Program-made: the position numbers and the translations under genes | Part shown: positions 1-10,865 of the stretch, piece after piece | Layout: each line of letters begins with the position of its first letter | Position numbering within the stretch: position 1 is the stretch's first letter | The notes under the pieces: model-generated | What the model saw: only the letters and a program-made list of their open reading frames with translations | Databases searched by the model: none | Told to the model about the DNA's origin: nothing | DNA from: Ideonella sp. A 288 | GTDB lineage: Bacteria; Pseudomonadota; Gammaproteobacteria; Burkholderiales; Burkholderiaceae_C | NCBI RefSeq assembly: GCF_002198735.1 | Contig: NZ_MWLO01000130.1 | Coordinates: 1-64,000 of the forward strand | Direction: 5' to 3' | Length of the DNA: 64,000 nt

Positions 1-229
1 AGCCGGTGGCCAGCAGCATGATCGGCAGCAGGGAAAGACACCACCGGCGCCTAGAATGAGCGCGCAATGCGCCGAGATCGTGCATCGCATCTCCATCGGC
101 GAGGCGCTCACCGCCGCCGACCGGACCGTTCTCAAGGAGGAATGCCGAAGATGACCACCTCGACCCTGTTGCAGGCCCTGCGCCGGTGGTGTCTTTCCCT
201 GCTGCCGATCATGCTGCTGGCCACCGGCT
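1..229. repeat. Perfect 50-bp inverted repeat (arms 1-50 and 180-229)
   Basis: Bases 1-50 are the exact reverse complement of 180-229, which encode part of the signal peptide of the lipoprotein starting at 151. Pairing stops at 51/179. The left arm begins at the window edge and may extend further out. The arms enclose 129 bp. A fold-back of coding sequence like this is typical of a chimeric contig end, but a real inverted duplication cannot be excluded. Confidence 0.9.
51..154 (+). pseudogene. 3' remnant of an unidentified upstream gene
   Basis: A reading frame with codons beginning at 56 runs through residues such as CAEIVHRISIGEALTAADR and ends at TGA 152-154. That stop overlaps the ATG at 151 of the next gene (ATGA), the usual sign of translational coupling. 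The sequence looks like the C-terminus of a real protein, about 32 codons. Everything before base 51 is replaced by the inverted copy of 180-229, so the 5' part is missing either through rearrangement or through misassembly. I do not recognise the family. Confidence 0.45.
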
Positions 230-1356
230 TGGCGGGATGCCAGACCTCGCCGCCGGTGTCGTCCAGCACCGACGCGGTGTCGCTGGACCAGGCCGTGGCC
301 TTCGCCACCGACAGCCTGGCCGCGCAGTTGCAGAAGATGCCCGGCCTGCTGGCCAAGATGGAGGCCAAGCGCCCGGTGCTGATGGACCCGGCGCTCGATG
401 CCGCGTCGGGCCAGCAGACGGCGCTGACGCGACAGCTCGACCAGAAGGTCACCGACCGCCTGCGCGCGCAGCCGCTGTTCGAAGTGCTGCCCTTCCAGCA
501 GACCAGCCTGGCCAAGGCGCAGTACCTGCTGGTGGGCACCATCACCCGCATCGAGGTGGGCAAGGGCGCCTACCAGCTGCACCTGGCGCTGGCCGAACTG
601 AAGACCGGCCAGATCGTGGCGCAGGCTTCTTCGCGCGCCCGCGACGAAGGCTTCGACACCACGCCCACCGCCTACTACCGCGACACGCCGGTGCTGATGG
701 TCAAGGACAAGGTCGTCGAGGGCTACATCCGCACCGCGCAGACGGCGGTGGGGCAGAAGGCCAATGCCGCCTACCTCGAACGCGTGGCGGCCGCCGCCGT
801 CATCAGCGAGGCCACCGCGCTGTACAACGCCGAGCGCTACAAGGACGCGCTGGGCCTGTACCGCAGCGCACTCGACACGCCGGCCGGCGAGCAGATGCGC
901 ACGCTCAACGGCATCTACCTGTCGAGCTGGAAGCTGGGCAACCTGCCCGAGGCCGAGCAGGCCTTCGGCAAGCTGGTGTCGCTGGGCCTGGCCAACAAGG
1001 CGCTGGGCGTGAAGTTCCTGTTCAGCCCGGGCAGCACCGATTTCTGGCCCGATCCGAAGATCAACGGCCCCTACGGCCTGTGGCTGCGCCAGATCGCGCG
1101 GCAGGCCGCCGGCGCCAAGGTGTGCCTCGAGGTGGTCGGCCACACCAGCCGCACCGGCTCGGAGGCCGTCAATGACCGCCTGTCGGCGCAGCGCGCGGCG
1201 GCCGTCCAGCGCAAGCTCGAAACCGAGTCGTCGGCCCTGGTCGGCCGCATGAAGGCCAGCGGCGTGGGCTACCGCGAGAACCTCATCGGCACCGGCACCG
1301 ACGACGCCAGCGATTCGCTGGATCGTCGGGTGGAGTTCAAGGTCAACGGCTGCTGA
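151..1356 (+). CDS. Lipoprotein with TPR-like middle and OmpA-like C-terminus
   Basis: A predicted outer-membrane lipoprotein of 401 residues. An n-region with two arginines and a hydrophobic stretch end in the lipobox LAGC, so Cys30 would be lipidated. Residues about 65-200 form an alpha/beta region resembling curli-assembly/LpoB-like lipoproteins. Residues about 215-290 contain two TPR-like helical hairpins (YNAERYKDALGLYRSAL and GNLPEAEQAFGKLV). The last 100 residues match an OmpA-type peptidoglycan-binding fold (VGHTSRTG, NDRLSAQRAAAV, RRVEF). ATG 151 is chosen because AAGGAGG (134-140) sits 10 bases upstream; ATG 142 is too close. It probably links the outer membrane to peptidoglycan or scaffolds a secretion complex; the specific role is unknown. 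Confidence 0.75.
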   Translation: MTTSTLLQALRRWCLSLLPIMLLATGLAGCQTSPPVSSSTDAVSLDQAVAFATDSLAAQLQKMPGLLAKMEAKRPVLMDPALDAASGQQTALTRQLDQKVTDRLRAQPLFEVLPFQQTSLAKAQYLLVGTITRIEVGKGAYQLHLALAELKTGQIVAQASSRARDEGFDTTPTAYYRDTPVLMVKDKVVEGYIRTAQTAVGQKANAAYLERVAAAAVISEATALYNAERYKDALGLYRSALDTPAGEQMRTLNGIYLSSWKLGNLPEAEQAFGKLVSLGLANKALGVKFLFSPGSTDFWPDPKINGPYGLWLRQIARQAAGAKVCLEVVGHTSRTGSEAVNDRLSAQRAAAVQRKLETESSALVGRMKASGVGYRENLIGTGTDDASDSLDRRVEFKVNGC

Positions 1357-1437
1357 AAGGCCTCCCGCCTTGGCGGGGATGCGGTGCGGCGCCGGCCCAG
1401 CGGGCTGGCGTTGCGTGGGCCGGAGCGCGTCGCCGCC

Positions 1438-2709
1438 TCAGCCCACCACCCCCGCCCGCTCCAGCATCGCGTGCAGCAGCACATTGCACCCCGCGGTGAT
1501 GTGCTCGGGCTTGGCGTCCTCGATCTCGTTGTGCGAGATGCCGTCCTTGCAGGGGATGAAGATCATGCCGGCGGGGGCCAGGCGGGCCATGTAGACGGCG
1601 TCGTGCCCGGCGCCACTGACGGCGGGCATGTGGCTGTAGCCCAGCTTCTCGGTGGCGCGGGCCACGGCGTCGATGCAGTCGGGGTGGAAGGGCTGCGCCG
1701 GGTAGTTGGAGACCAGGTCGATCTGGATCGGCAGGCCGCTGTCGGCGCTCAACCGGGCGGCCACCGCGCGGATGTCGGCGTCCATCGCCTCGCACAGCGC
1801 GTCGCTGGCGTTGCGCAGGTCGATGCTGAACTTCACCCGGCCGGGGATCACGTTGCGGCTGTTGGGGTGCACCTGCACCATGCCCACGGTGCCGCGGCCG
1901 TGCGGTGGATGGCGGTGGGCGCAGGCCACCACCTCCTGCATCAGTGCGGCGGCCACCTGCAGCGCGTCCTTGCGCAGGGCCATCGGCGTCGGGCCGGCGT
2001 GGGCCTCCATGCCGGTGACGGTGCAGTCGTACCAGCGGATGCCCAGCACGCCGGTCACCACGCCGATGGTCTTGTCGTGGTCTTCCAGCACCGGGCCCTG
2101 CTCGATGTGTGTCTCGAAGTAGCTGCCGATGGGGTGGTCGCCGGGCTCCTGCTCGCCGATGTAGCCGATGCGCGCGAGTTCGTCCTTCACGCTCTTGCCG
2201 TCCACGTCCTTCGCGGCATAGGCATGCTCCAGCGTGAAGGCCTTGGCGAACACGCCCGAGCCCATCATCACCGGCACGAAGCGCGAGCCTTCCTCATTCG
2301 TCCACCAGGCCACCTCGATCGGTGCCTCGGTCTCGATGCCGGCGTCGTTGAGCGTGCGCACCACCTCCAGCCCGGCCAGCACGCCGTAGTTGCCGTCGAA
2401 CTTGCCGCCGGTGGGCTGGGTGTCGATGTGGCTGCCGGTGACCACCGGCGGCAGGCTGTTGTTGCGGCCTGGGCGGCGCAGGAAGCCGTTGCCGATCTTG
2501 TCGATCGTCACCGTCAGGCCGGCCTCCCTGGCCCAGCGCGAGACGAGGTCGCGGCCCTGCTTGTCGAGGTCGGTCAACGTCAGGCGGCACACGCCGCCCT
2601 TGGGCGTGGCGCCGATCTGCGCCAGTTCCATCAGCGAATCCCACAAGCGCGGGCCGTTGATGCGCAGGCCCTGCACCTTCTCGGGCAGGGGCTTCGTCTT
2701 CATGTCCAT
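1438..2709 (-). CDS. Zn-dependent N-carbamoyl amino acid hydrolase / beta-ureidopropionase (M20 family)
   Basis: Cytosolic amidohydrolase of the M20/carbamoylase family, 423 residues. It should cleave N-carbamoyl-beta-alanine (or N-carbamoyl amino acids) to the amino acid, CO2 and ammonia, the last step of reductive pyrimidine breakdown. Metal ligands of the family are present: SHIDT (His94), GGKFDGNYG (Asp105), NEEGSRF (Glu139/140), ETHIEQGP (His201) and a C-terminal SHNE. ATG 2709 is preferred over upstream in-frame codons because GAGGAG lies 6 bases before it. It follows hydA by 10 bp and closes the preT-preA-hydA operon, which supports beta-ureidopropionase (PydC/AmaB-like) over allantoate amidohydrolase. 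Substrate stereospecificity cannot be read from the sequence. Confidence 0.85.
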   Translation of the reverse strand: MDMKTKPLPEKVQGLRINGPRLWDSLMELAQIGATPKGGVCRLTLTDLDKQGRDLVSRWAREAGLTVTIDKIGNGFLRRPGRNNSLPPVVTGSHIDTQPTGGKFDGNYGVLAGLEVVRTLNDAGIETEAPIEVAWWTNEEGSRFVPVMMGSGVFAKAFTLEHAYAAKDVDGKSVKDELARIGYIGEQEPGDHPIGSYFETHIEQGPVLEDHDKTIGVVTGVLGIRWYDCTVTGMEAHAGPTPMALRKDALQVAAALMQEVVACAHRHPPHGRGTVGMVQVHPNSRNVIPGRVKFSIDLRNASDALCEAMDADIRAVAARLSADSGLPIQIDLVSNYPAQPFHPDCIDAVARATEKLGYSHMPAVSGAGHDAVYMARLAPAGMIFIPCKDGISHNEIEDAKPEHITAGCNVLLHAMLERAGVVG

Positions 2710-2719
2710 GCGGATCTCC

Positions 2720-5531
<2,812 letters not shown>

Positions 5532-5565
5532 GGCGGGCCCTTCCTGCGGTGGGGTGGGGCGCCGC

Positions 5566-6945
5566 TCAGCCGGCGGCGACAGGGGTGCCGATGAGGGCAT
5601 GGATGGCGGCGGCGGCGCGCTTGCCGTCTTCCACTGCCTCGACGGTGAGGTCGCGGCCGCCGAGGCGGGCGTCGCCGCCGACGAACAGGCCCGGCGTGGC
5701 GGTGCGGCCGTCGTCGTCGGCCACGATGCGGCCGCCCTGCAGCGTGAGGCCCGTGCCGTCCAGCCAGCCGGCGTCGAGCTTCTGGCCGATGGCCTTGAGC
5801 ACCATGTCGGCGACGAAGCTCTGGTGCGCGCCGGTGGCTTGCAGCACGCCGGCCGCCAGCCGCTGCCGCACGAAGCGCATGCCGGCCACGTGGCCCTGCG
5901 AGCCCAGCACCGCCTCGGGTGCCAGCCAGTGGTGGATGGCCACGCCTCGCGTCTGCGCCCACTCCTGCTCGGCACGCGACGCGCCCATCTGCTCGGGCCC
6001 GCGGCGGTAGACGATGTGCACCTCCTCGGCGCCCAGCAGGCGGCTCTGCACGGCCGCGTCGATGGCCGTCATGCCGCCGCCGATGACCACCACGCGGCGG
6101 CCGATCGGCAGGGTGGACTTGTCCTGCGCGACGCGCAGGTCGGCGATGAAGTCGACCGCGTCGCGCACGCCGGCCAGGTCTTCACCGGGCACGCCGAGCG
6201 TGTATGTGCGGCCCAGGCCCACGGCCAGGTAGACGGCCGCGTACTCGCGGCGCAGGGCGGCCAGCTGCGCGGCGTCGGCCAGGCGCCAGCCGGTCTCGAG
6301 GCGGATGCCGCCGATGCCCAGCAGCCAGGCCAGTTCGCGCTGCGCAAAGTCGTCGGCCACCTTGTAGGCGGCCAGGCCGTACTCGTTCAGGCCGCCGCCC
6401 TTGGGTCGTGCGTCGTGCACCACCACCTCGTGGCCCAGCCGGGCCAGCCCCACGGCGCAGGCCAGGCCCGAGGGGCCGGCGCCGACCACGGCGACGCGCC
6501 GGCCGCTGGGGGCCGCCCGCGGAAACAGCGAGGCGAAGGGCCGGTCCATCACCGCGTCGACCGCATGGCGCTGCAGCCGGCCGATCTCCACCGCCTTGCC
6601 CTGCTGGGCGTGGCGCACGCAGACCTGCTCGCACAGCACCTCGGTGGGACAGACGCGGGCGCAGGTGCCGCCCAGCGGGTTGGCATCGAGGATCACCCGC
6701 GCCGCGCCGCGCAGGTTGTCGTCGGCGATGCGGCGGATGAAGCTGGGCACGTCGATGCCGGTGGGGCAGGCGGTGCTGCACGGGGCATCGTGGCAGTACA
6801 GGCAGCGCTCGGCCTCGACCAGCGCCTGCGCGCGGGTCAGCGGGGGCACGGCGTCGCCGAAGCGCTGCGCCACCTCGGCCGGCCCCAGCCGGCCGGCCTT
6901 CACGTCGGGTGGGCCGCCGTCGATCGTTCCAGGGCTCGTGGACAC
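5566..6945 (-). CDS. preT: NAD-dependent dihydropyrimidine dehydrogenase, subunit PreT
   Basis: Flavoprotein partner of PreA (459 residues), related to the small subunit of glutamate synthase. The N-terminus has the cysteine-rich Fe-S segment (CLYCHDAPCSTACPTGIDVP, then GGTCARVCPTEVLCEQVC). FAD binding follows at VVGAGPSGLACAVGL, then a second Rossmann segment for NAD at VVIGGGMTAIDAA, and a closing GLFVGGDARLGG. It passes electrons from NADH to PreA. The start is GTG at 6945 with AGGAG seven bases upstream. It is the first gene of the pyrimidine operon, and a RutR-type palindrome sits about 60 bp upstream. Gltd-like alternatives are unlikely beside preA and hydA. Confidence 0.92.
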   Translation of the reverse strand: MSTSPGTIDGGPPDVKAGRLGPAEVAQRFGDAVPPLTRAQALVEAERCLYCHDAPCSTACPTGIDVPSFIRRIADDNLRGAARVILDANPLGGTCARVCPTEVLCEQVCVRHAQQGKAVEIGRLQRHAVDAVMDRPFASLFPRAAPSGRRVAVVGAGPSGLACAVGLARLGHEVVVHDARPKGGGLNEYGLAAYKVADDFAQRELAWLLGIGGIRLETGWRLADAAQLAALRREYAAVYLAVGLGRTYTLGVPGEDLAGVRDAVDFIADLRVAQDKSTLPIGRRVVVIGGGMTAIDAAVQSRLLGAEEVHIVYRRGPEQMGASRAEQEWAQTRGVAIHHWLAPEAVLGSQGHVAGMRFVRQRLAAGVLQATGAHQSFVADMVLKAIGQKLDAGWLDGTGLTLQGGRIVADDDGRTATPGLFVGGDARLGGRDLTVEAVEDGKRAAAAIHALIGTPVAAG

Positions 6946-7260
6946 GGGGCAACTCCTCGCGCACCGGGCAGGGCAGGTGGCCCGGATTCACACCGAAGCT
7001 GACCATTTGGTCAGAAATCTCGAGGGCATGGTACGCAACGGCCGTGCCCGGCGGCGACCCCGGAAAAACCCCCGCCGCGGTGCAGGGGCAGGTGTCTGCC
7101 GGGTTGCCCTTGGTGCACGCCGCCTCGGGGCGGTGCAGGGGCCGGACGGTGCGGCGGCGGCGCCGCTGCGGGGTGCGCTCGGCACTGCCGGCGTGGCGCA
7201 CGTGGGGTCGGGCACGTGGGGTCGGGTCAGGCCCGACGGCCAGTCCCGTGCCCGAGAGGC
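6946..7260. other. Intergenic region upstream of preT (315 bp)
   Basis: No credible gene. It holds the RutR-type palindrome (6999-7014), which serves the leftward preT operon. It also has a perfect tandem duplication of the 14-mer gcacgtggggtcgg at 7198-7225, and a short hairpin (gtcggg/cccgac, 7221-7237) just beyond the stop of the M14 gene. The hairpin lacks a T-run, so it is only a weak terminator candidate. I could not place a convincing -35/-10 pair. Confidence 0.6.
6999..7014 (-). promoter_or_regulatory. RutR-type operator for the pyrimidine catabolic operon
   Basis: CTGACCATTTGGTCAG is a perfect 7-bp inverted repeat around TT. Its core TGACCA-NN-TGGTCA equals the published RutR consensus (TTGACCANNTGGTCAA) at every core position and differs only at the outermost base of each arm. 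RutR is the TetR-family repressor that senses uracil/thymine. The site is centred about 61 bp upstream of the preT start codon, as expected for a promoter-overlapping repressor. No rutR gene is in the window. Confidence 0.8.
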
Positions 7261-8355
7261 TCAGGCCGCAGCGGACAAGCCCGTCAGCGCCTGGTGCATG
7301 GCCTCGGTGGCCTGCTCGACGATGCGCTGCTTCCAAGCGTCGGTGTCGGTGTAGAACGCGTCGCGCACGCGGCGCTTGATGGCCTCGCGCTGGGGCTCGC
7401 CGGCCTCGGGGTGGTTCTCGAGCCACTGGTCGGCGCGCAGGGCGTCCAGCACCTCGCCGATCGGCACGGTGCCGTACTCGAGCGCGATGCCGCTGTATAT
7501 GGCCTGCGGGCATTCCTCGTAGGCGGACAACCACATCAGGCCCGACAGCAGCGCCGACGTGGACGAGCCGTCGTAGATGGACGTGACGCCAGCGCCCCAC
7601 CAGCCGCGCACCCGCGCCAGCGCGGCGGCATCGTCGCGGCAGGCGAAGATGCGCTCGCCCACGCCGCTGGGGCCCAGGCCGGTGTGCAGGTCGATCCAGC
7701 CCAGCTGGCGGCAGCGCTGGCCGTGGTCGCGCAGCACCTGGCGCAGCGTCTGCTGGCTCCAGGTGGGGTTGCGTCCGCCGTAGAACAGGCCCTCGGGGTG
7801 GTCGTACTGGCCCGCGGTGATGGCCGTCTGCCAGGCGCGCAGGCCGTGGCGCGCGATGTAGTCGTCCTGCGCGGCCTGCACCCCGGCGCTGGGCGGCCAG
7901 GTGGACGGCACCAGCAGGTGGGCGATCTCGTCGTAGCCGGTGTTGCGCGGCAGCGGCCGGTGGAAATCGTGGAAGTTGCGATTGAGGTCGACGTTCTCCT
8001 GCGTCGTGCGCCGCCACCACGAGAAGCCGTAGGGGTTCAGGCCATGGATGTACAGCACCGCCACGCCCGACCGGCGCACCGCCTCGCGATGCGCCGCATT
8101 GCCCACCAGCGCCACCTGCGCGCCCGAGCCGCAGAAACCCTCGACGCCGTGGCAGGCGCTGCTGAGGATCAGCACGCTGGCGGCGTCGGCAGGGCCGTCG
8201 CGCACCACGTCCATCGACAGCGCTTCGCCATCGCGGCCGATCATCGGGTGCGGGTGCACCTCGACGTCGAGCCCGGCCGCCTCGGCCGCGGCCACGAACT
8301 TGCCGCGCGCCTCGGCGTAGGTTTGCGAGAAGGCCGCCGACACCGTGCCGTTCAC
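7261..8355 (-). CDS. M14-family zinc carboxypeptidase-like protein (DUF2817)
   Basis: Predicted metallopeptidase or deacylase of 364 residues, with no signal peptide, so cytosolic. The zinc-binding HxxE is visible in ACHGVEGFCGSG (His69, Glu72), followed by YIHGLNPYGFSWWRRTTQENVDLNRNF, typical of DUF2817/M14 proteins (substrate arginine and the DLNRN motif), and a later IDLHTGLG histidine. The start is GTG 8355, whose GTGA overlaps the TGA of the M20 gene, so translation is coupled. It is the last gene of a binding protein-M20-M14 unit. The substrate is unknown; a carboxy-terminal amino acid or amide bond is likely. Confidence 0.75.
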   Translation of the reverse strand: MNGTVSAAFSQTYAEARGKFVAAAEAAGLDVEVHPHPMIGRDGEALSMDVVRDGPADAASVLILSSACHGVEGFCGSGAQVALVGNAAHREAVRRSGVAVLYIHGLNPYGFSWWRRTTQENVDLNRNFHDFHRPLPRNTGYDEIAHLLVPSTWPPSAGVQAAQDDYIARHGLRAWQTAITAGQYDHPEGLFYGGRNPTWSQQTLRQVLRDHGQRCRQLGWIDLHTGLGPSGVGERIFACRDDAAALARVRGWWGAGVTSIYDGSSTSALLSGLMWLSAYEECPQAIYSGIALEYGTVPIGEVLDALRADQWLENHPEAGEPQREAIKRRVRDAFYTDTDAWKQRIVEQATEAMHQALTGLSAAA

Positions 8356-9545
8356 TTCGGCGTGCCCAGCCAGGCCTCGGCCATCCGCACCCAGGCTGTG
8401 GCGCCGAGCGGGATCAGGTCGTCGTTGAAGTCGTAGCTGGGGTTGTGCAGCATGCACGGGCCCAGGCCGTGGCCGCCGTCGCGGTGCGATCCGTCGCCGT
8501 TGCCGATCAGGAAATAGCAGCCGGGCTTTTCGAGCAGGTAGTAGCTGAAGTCCTCGGCGCCCATCGTCGGCTCGAACTCGTGCACGTTGTCGGGCCCGAC
8601 CACCTCGCCCAGCACGCGGCGGGCGAAGGCGGTCTCGGCGTCGTGGTTGACGGTGGGTGGGTAGTTGCGGACGAACTCGAACTCGCAGCCGCATTCGTAG
8701 GCCGCGGCGGTGGCCTCGGCCATGGCCTTCATGCGGCGCTCGATGAGGTCGAGCACCCCGGTGGTGAAGGTGCGCACCGTGCCCTCGATGACGCAGCTGT
8801 CGGGGATGACGTTGGTGGCCTCGCCGGCGTGGATCATGGTCACCGAGATCACGCCGGTGTCGATCGGCCGCAGGTTGCGCGAGACGATGGTCTGGAACCC
8901 CTGCACCATCTGGCAGGCGGCCGGCACCGGGTCGACGCCCAGGTGCGGCATCGCGCCGTGGGCGCCCTTGCCGCGCAGCGTGATCTTGAACTCGTTGCTG
9001 GATGCGAAGCAGGGCCCGGACTTCAACGCGAACTGGCCCACCGCCATGCCCGGCCAGTTGTGGGCGCCGAACATCGCCTCCATCGGGAACAGCCGGAACA
9101 GGCCGTCCTTGATCATCTCGCGGGCACCGCCGCCGCCTTCTTCGGCGGGCTGGAACACCAGGTAGACGGTGCCGTCGAAGTTGCGGTGCCGCGCCAAGTG
9201 CTTGGCCGCCGCCAGCAGCATCGCGGTGTGGCCGTCGTGGCCGCAGGCGTGCATCTTGCCGGCGTGGCGGCTGGCGTGCTCGAAGCGGTTGTGCTCGGTC
9301 ATCGGCAGGGCGTCGATGTCGGCACGCAGGCCCACGGCGCGGCCGGAATTGCCGTTCTGGATGATGCCGACCACGCCGGTCTTGCCCAGGCCGCGGTGGA
9401 TCGGGATGCCCCAGTCGGAGAGCGCCTGCGCGATGACGTCCGACGTGCGCTGCTCCTCGAAGCACAGCTCCGGGTGGGCGTGGATGTCTCGGCGCAGGGT
9501 CGCGATGGTCGCGGCGTCTGCCAGGATGGATTCGATCAGGCGCAT
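8352..9545 (-). CDS. M20 family amidohydrolase (hippurate hydrolase-like)
   Basis: Cytosolic M20D-type metallo-amidohydrolase of 397 residues, related to hippurate hydrolases and N-acyl-L-amino-acid amidohydrolases. Family motifs are in order: HAHPELCFEEQRT, the metal-binding HACGHDGHTAML (Cys101, His103), the acidic EEGGGGA with the catalytic Glu, an H in the dimerisation domain (KGAHGAMPHLG), and a C-terminal MGAEDFSYY/FLIGNG segment. It should release a free amino acid from an acylated or amidated substrate. The next gene overlaps it by four bases, and the binding-protein gene ends 66 bp upstream on the same strand, suggesting uptake coupled to hydrolysis. Exact substrate not determinable. 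Confidence 0.85.
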   Translation of the reverse strand: MRLIESILADAATIATLRRDIHAHPELCFEEQRTSDVIAQALSDWGIPIHRGLGKTGVVGIIQNGNSGRAVGLRADIDALPMTEHNRFEHASRHAGKMHACGHDGHTAMLLAAAKHLARHRNFDGTVYLVFQPAEEGGGGAREMIKDGLFRLFPMEAMFGAHNWPGMAVGQFALKSGPCFASSNEFKITLRGKGAHGAMPHLGVDPVPAACQMVQGFQTIVSRNLRPIDTGVISVTMIHAGEATNVIPDSCVIEGTVRTFTTGVLDLIERRMKAMAEATAAAYECGCEFEFVRNYPPTVNHDAETAFARRVLGEVVGPDNVHEFEPTMGAEDFSYYLLEKPGCYFLIGNGDGSHRDGGHGLGPCMLHNPSYDFNDDLIPLGATAWVRMAEAWLGTPK

Positions 9546-9611
9546 CGCGAATGTCTCCGTTGGTGTTTCGAAAAGTCTACGTCCAACGCGATGGCCCCGG
9601 CTGAGCGCGGG

Positions 9612-10751
9612 TCAGCGCCGCACCCGGCCGTCCTCGGTGAGCATGGTCAGGTCGACGAAGGACGACCCGACGTGGTTGCGTGGGCCGAAGCCGACATGGA
9701 AGCCGCCCAGGTCGAGCCGCTGGATCGATTCGAGCGCGCCGATCAGCGTGTCCCGCGTGACGGCCCGGCCCGCACGCTTCAGCCCCTCGACGAAGACGCG
9801 GGCGGCGATGAAACCCTCCATGCCCGAGTAGTTGGGCTTGTGCTGGTCGCCAGCCCGCTTGGCGGCGTCGAGGTAGTCGCGCGAGATGCCCGCGGCGGTG
9901 CTGAAGGGGTAGGGCATGACCTGGCTGATCATCACGCCGCGGCCCTCCTTGCCCAGTTCGTCGGCCAGCGCCTGCGTGCCGACGAAGGACACGTTGTAGA
10001 AGGTGCCGCCGTAGCCGGCCTGCCGGGCCGCCCGGATGAAGGCCGCGCAGCTCTTGTAGGCGCTGATCTGCACCACCGCATCGGGCTGCTTGGCCACGAT
10101 GGCCTGCACCGCCGCGGCCACGTCGACGCTGTTGCGTTCGACCAGGCCGACGACCGTGGGCGCCAGCCCCTGCGCCGACAACGCGCGGGTCACGCCATCG
10201 AGCCCGGCCTGGCCGTAGCTGTCGTTCTGGCGGAAGACGGCGATCTTCTTCAGCCCCAGGTGGGTGAGCTGGCGCACGATGAGCGCTGTCTCGTCGAAGT
10301 ACGAGGCCCGCACATGGAAGACCTGGCGGCTGAAGGGCTCGCGCAGTGCCTGCGCGCCGGTGAAGGGGGCGAACAGCGGCACCCGCGCGTCGTTGACCAG
10401 CGGTAGCGCCGCCAGCGTGGTGGGCGTGCCGACGTAGCCGAACAGCGACAGCACGTCGTCGCGGATGAAGGTGTCGGTGTTGGCGCGGCAGCGGTCGGGC
10501 TCGTAGCCGTCGTCGAGCAGGCGCAGTTCGATGGGCTGGCCGTTGACGCCACCCTGCGCGTTGACGGCATCGAAATGCAGCTTCGCGCCCTGGTTCATCT
10601 GGATGCCCAGTTGCGCGGCAGCGCCCGTGGTCGGAGCCGACTGGCCGAGCACGAGGCGGCGGACCGGCTGCGCCAGGATGGGGCCTGAGGCCAGGGTGGC
10701 CGCGGCAGCGAGGTGGCGCAGGACGTGGCGTCGATCGAGGGTTCGGGTCAT
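9612..10751 (-). CDS. Periplasmic branched-chain amino acid/amide-type binding protein
   Basis: Substrate-binding protein of the LivJ/periplasmic binding fold type I family, 379 residues. An N-terminal export signal with a twin arginine (RRHVLRHLAAAATLA, cleavage after ILAQ) is followed by a family start (VLGQSAPTTGAAAQLG, GAKLHFDAVNAQGGVNG). The first half ends with the hinge-proximal VAVFRQNDSYG-like segment (KKIAVFRQNDSYGQAGLDG). No permease or ATPase subunits are adjacent, so it is an orphan binding protein that must use a transporter encoded elsewhere or act in sensing. Downstream on the same strand are the M20 and M14 hydrolases. The ligand may be an acylated amino acid or small amide; this is inference from context. 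Confidence 0.85.
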   Translation of the reverse strand: MTRTLDRRHVLRHLAAAATLASGPILAQPVRRLVLGQSAPTTGAAAQLGIQMNQGAKLHFDAVNAQGGVNGQPIELRLLDDGYEPDRCRANTDTFIRDDVLSLFGYVGTPTTLAALPLVNDARVPLFAPFTGAQALREPFSRQVFHVRASYFDETALIVRQLTHLGLKKIAVFRQNDSYGQAGLDGVTRALSAQGLAPTVVGLVERNSVDVAAAVQAIVAKQPDAVVQISAYKSCAAFIRAARQAGYGGTFYNVSFVGTQALADELGKEGRGVMISQVMPYPFSTAAGISRDYLDAAKRAGDQHKPNYSGMEGFIAARVFVEGLKRAGRAVTRDTLIGALESIQRLDLGGFHVGFGPRNHVGSSFVDLTMLTEDGRVRR

Positions 10752-10865
10752 GGACAGTGGGTCGGCGACAGGCCGCGTGATGCTGCAGTGTTCGCGCGGC
10801 CGCCGCAACCTGGGAGCACCCCATCGGTTCGGACCGACCGTGCGAAGGTATGCAATAGTTGCCGC

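Noticed and set aside
1391-1411. Nine-base-pair hairpin between the convergent lipoprotein and carbamoylase genes as a bidirectional terminator
   Set aside because: Contains a G-T pair, has no T-run on either side and is common by chance at this GC content.
7198-7225. Tandem 14-bp duplication gcacgtggggtcgg as a regulatory repeat
   Set aside because: Only two copies, not symmetrical and far from the preT start; likely a simple slippage duplication.
10824-10837. Inverted repeat TCGGT-N4-ACCGA between the binding-protein and molybdoenzyme genes as an operator
   Set aside because: Five-base arms in GC-rich DNA are expected by chance and match no factor I know.
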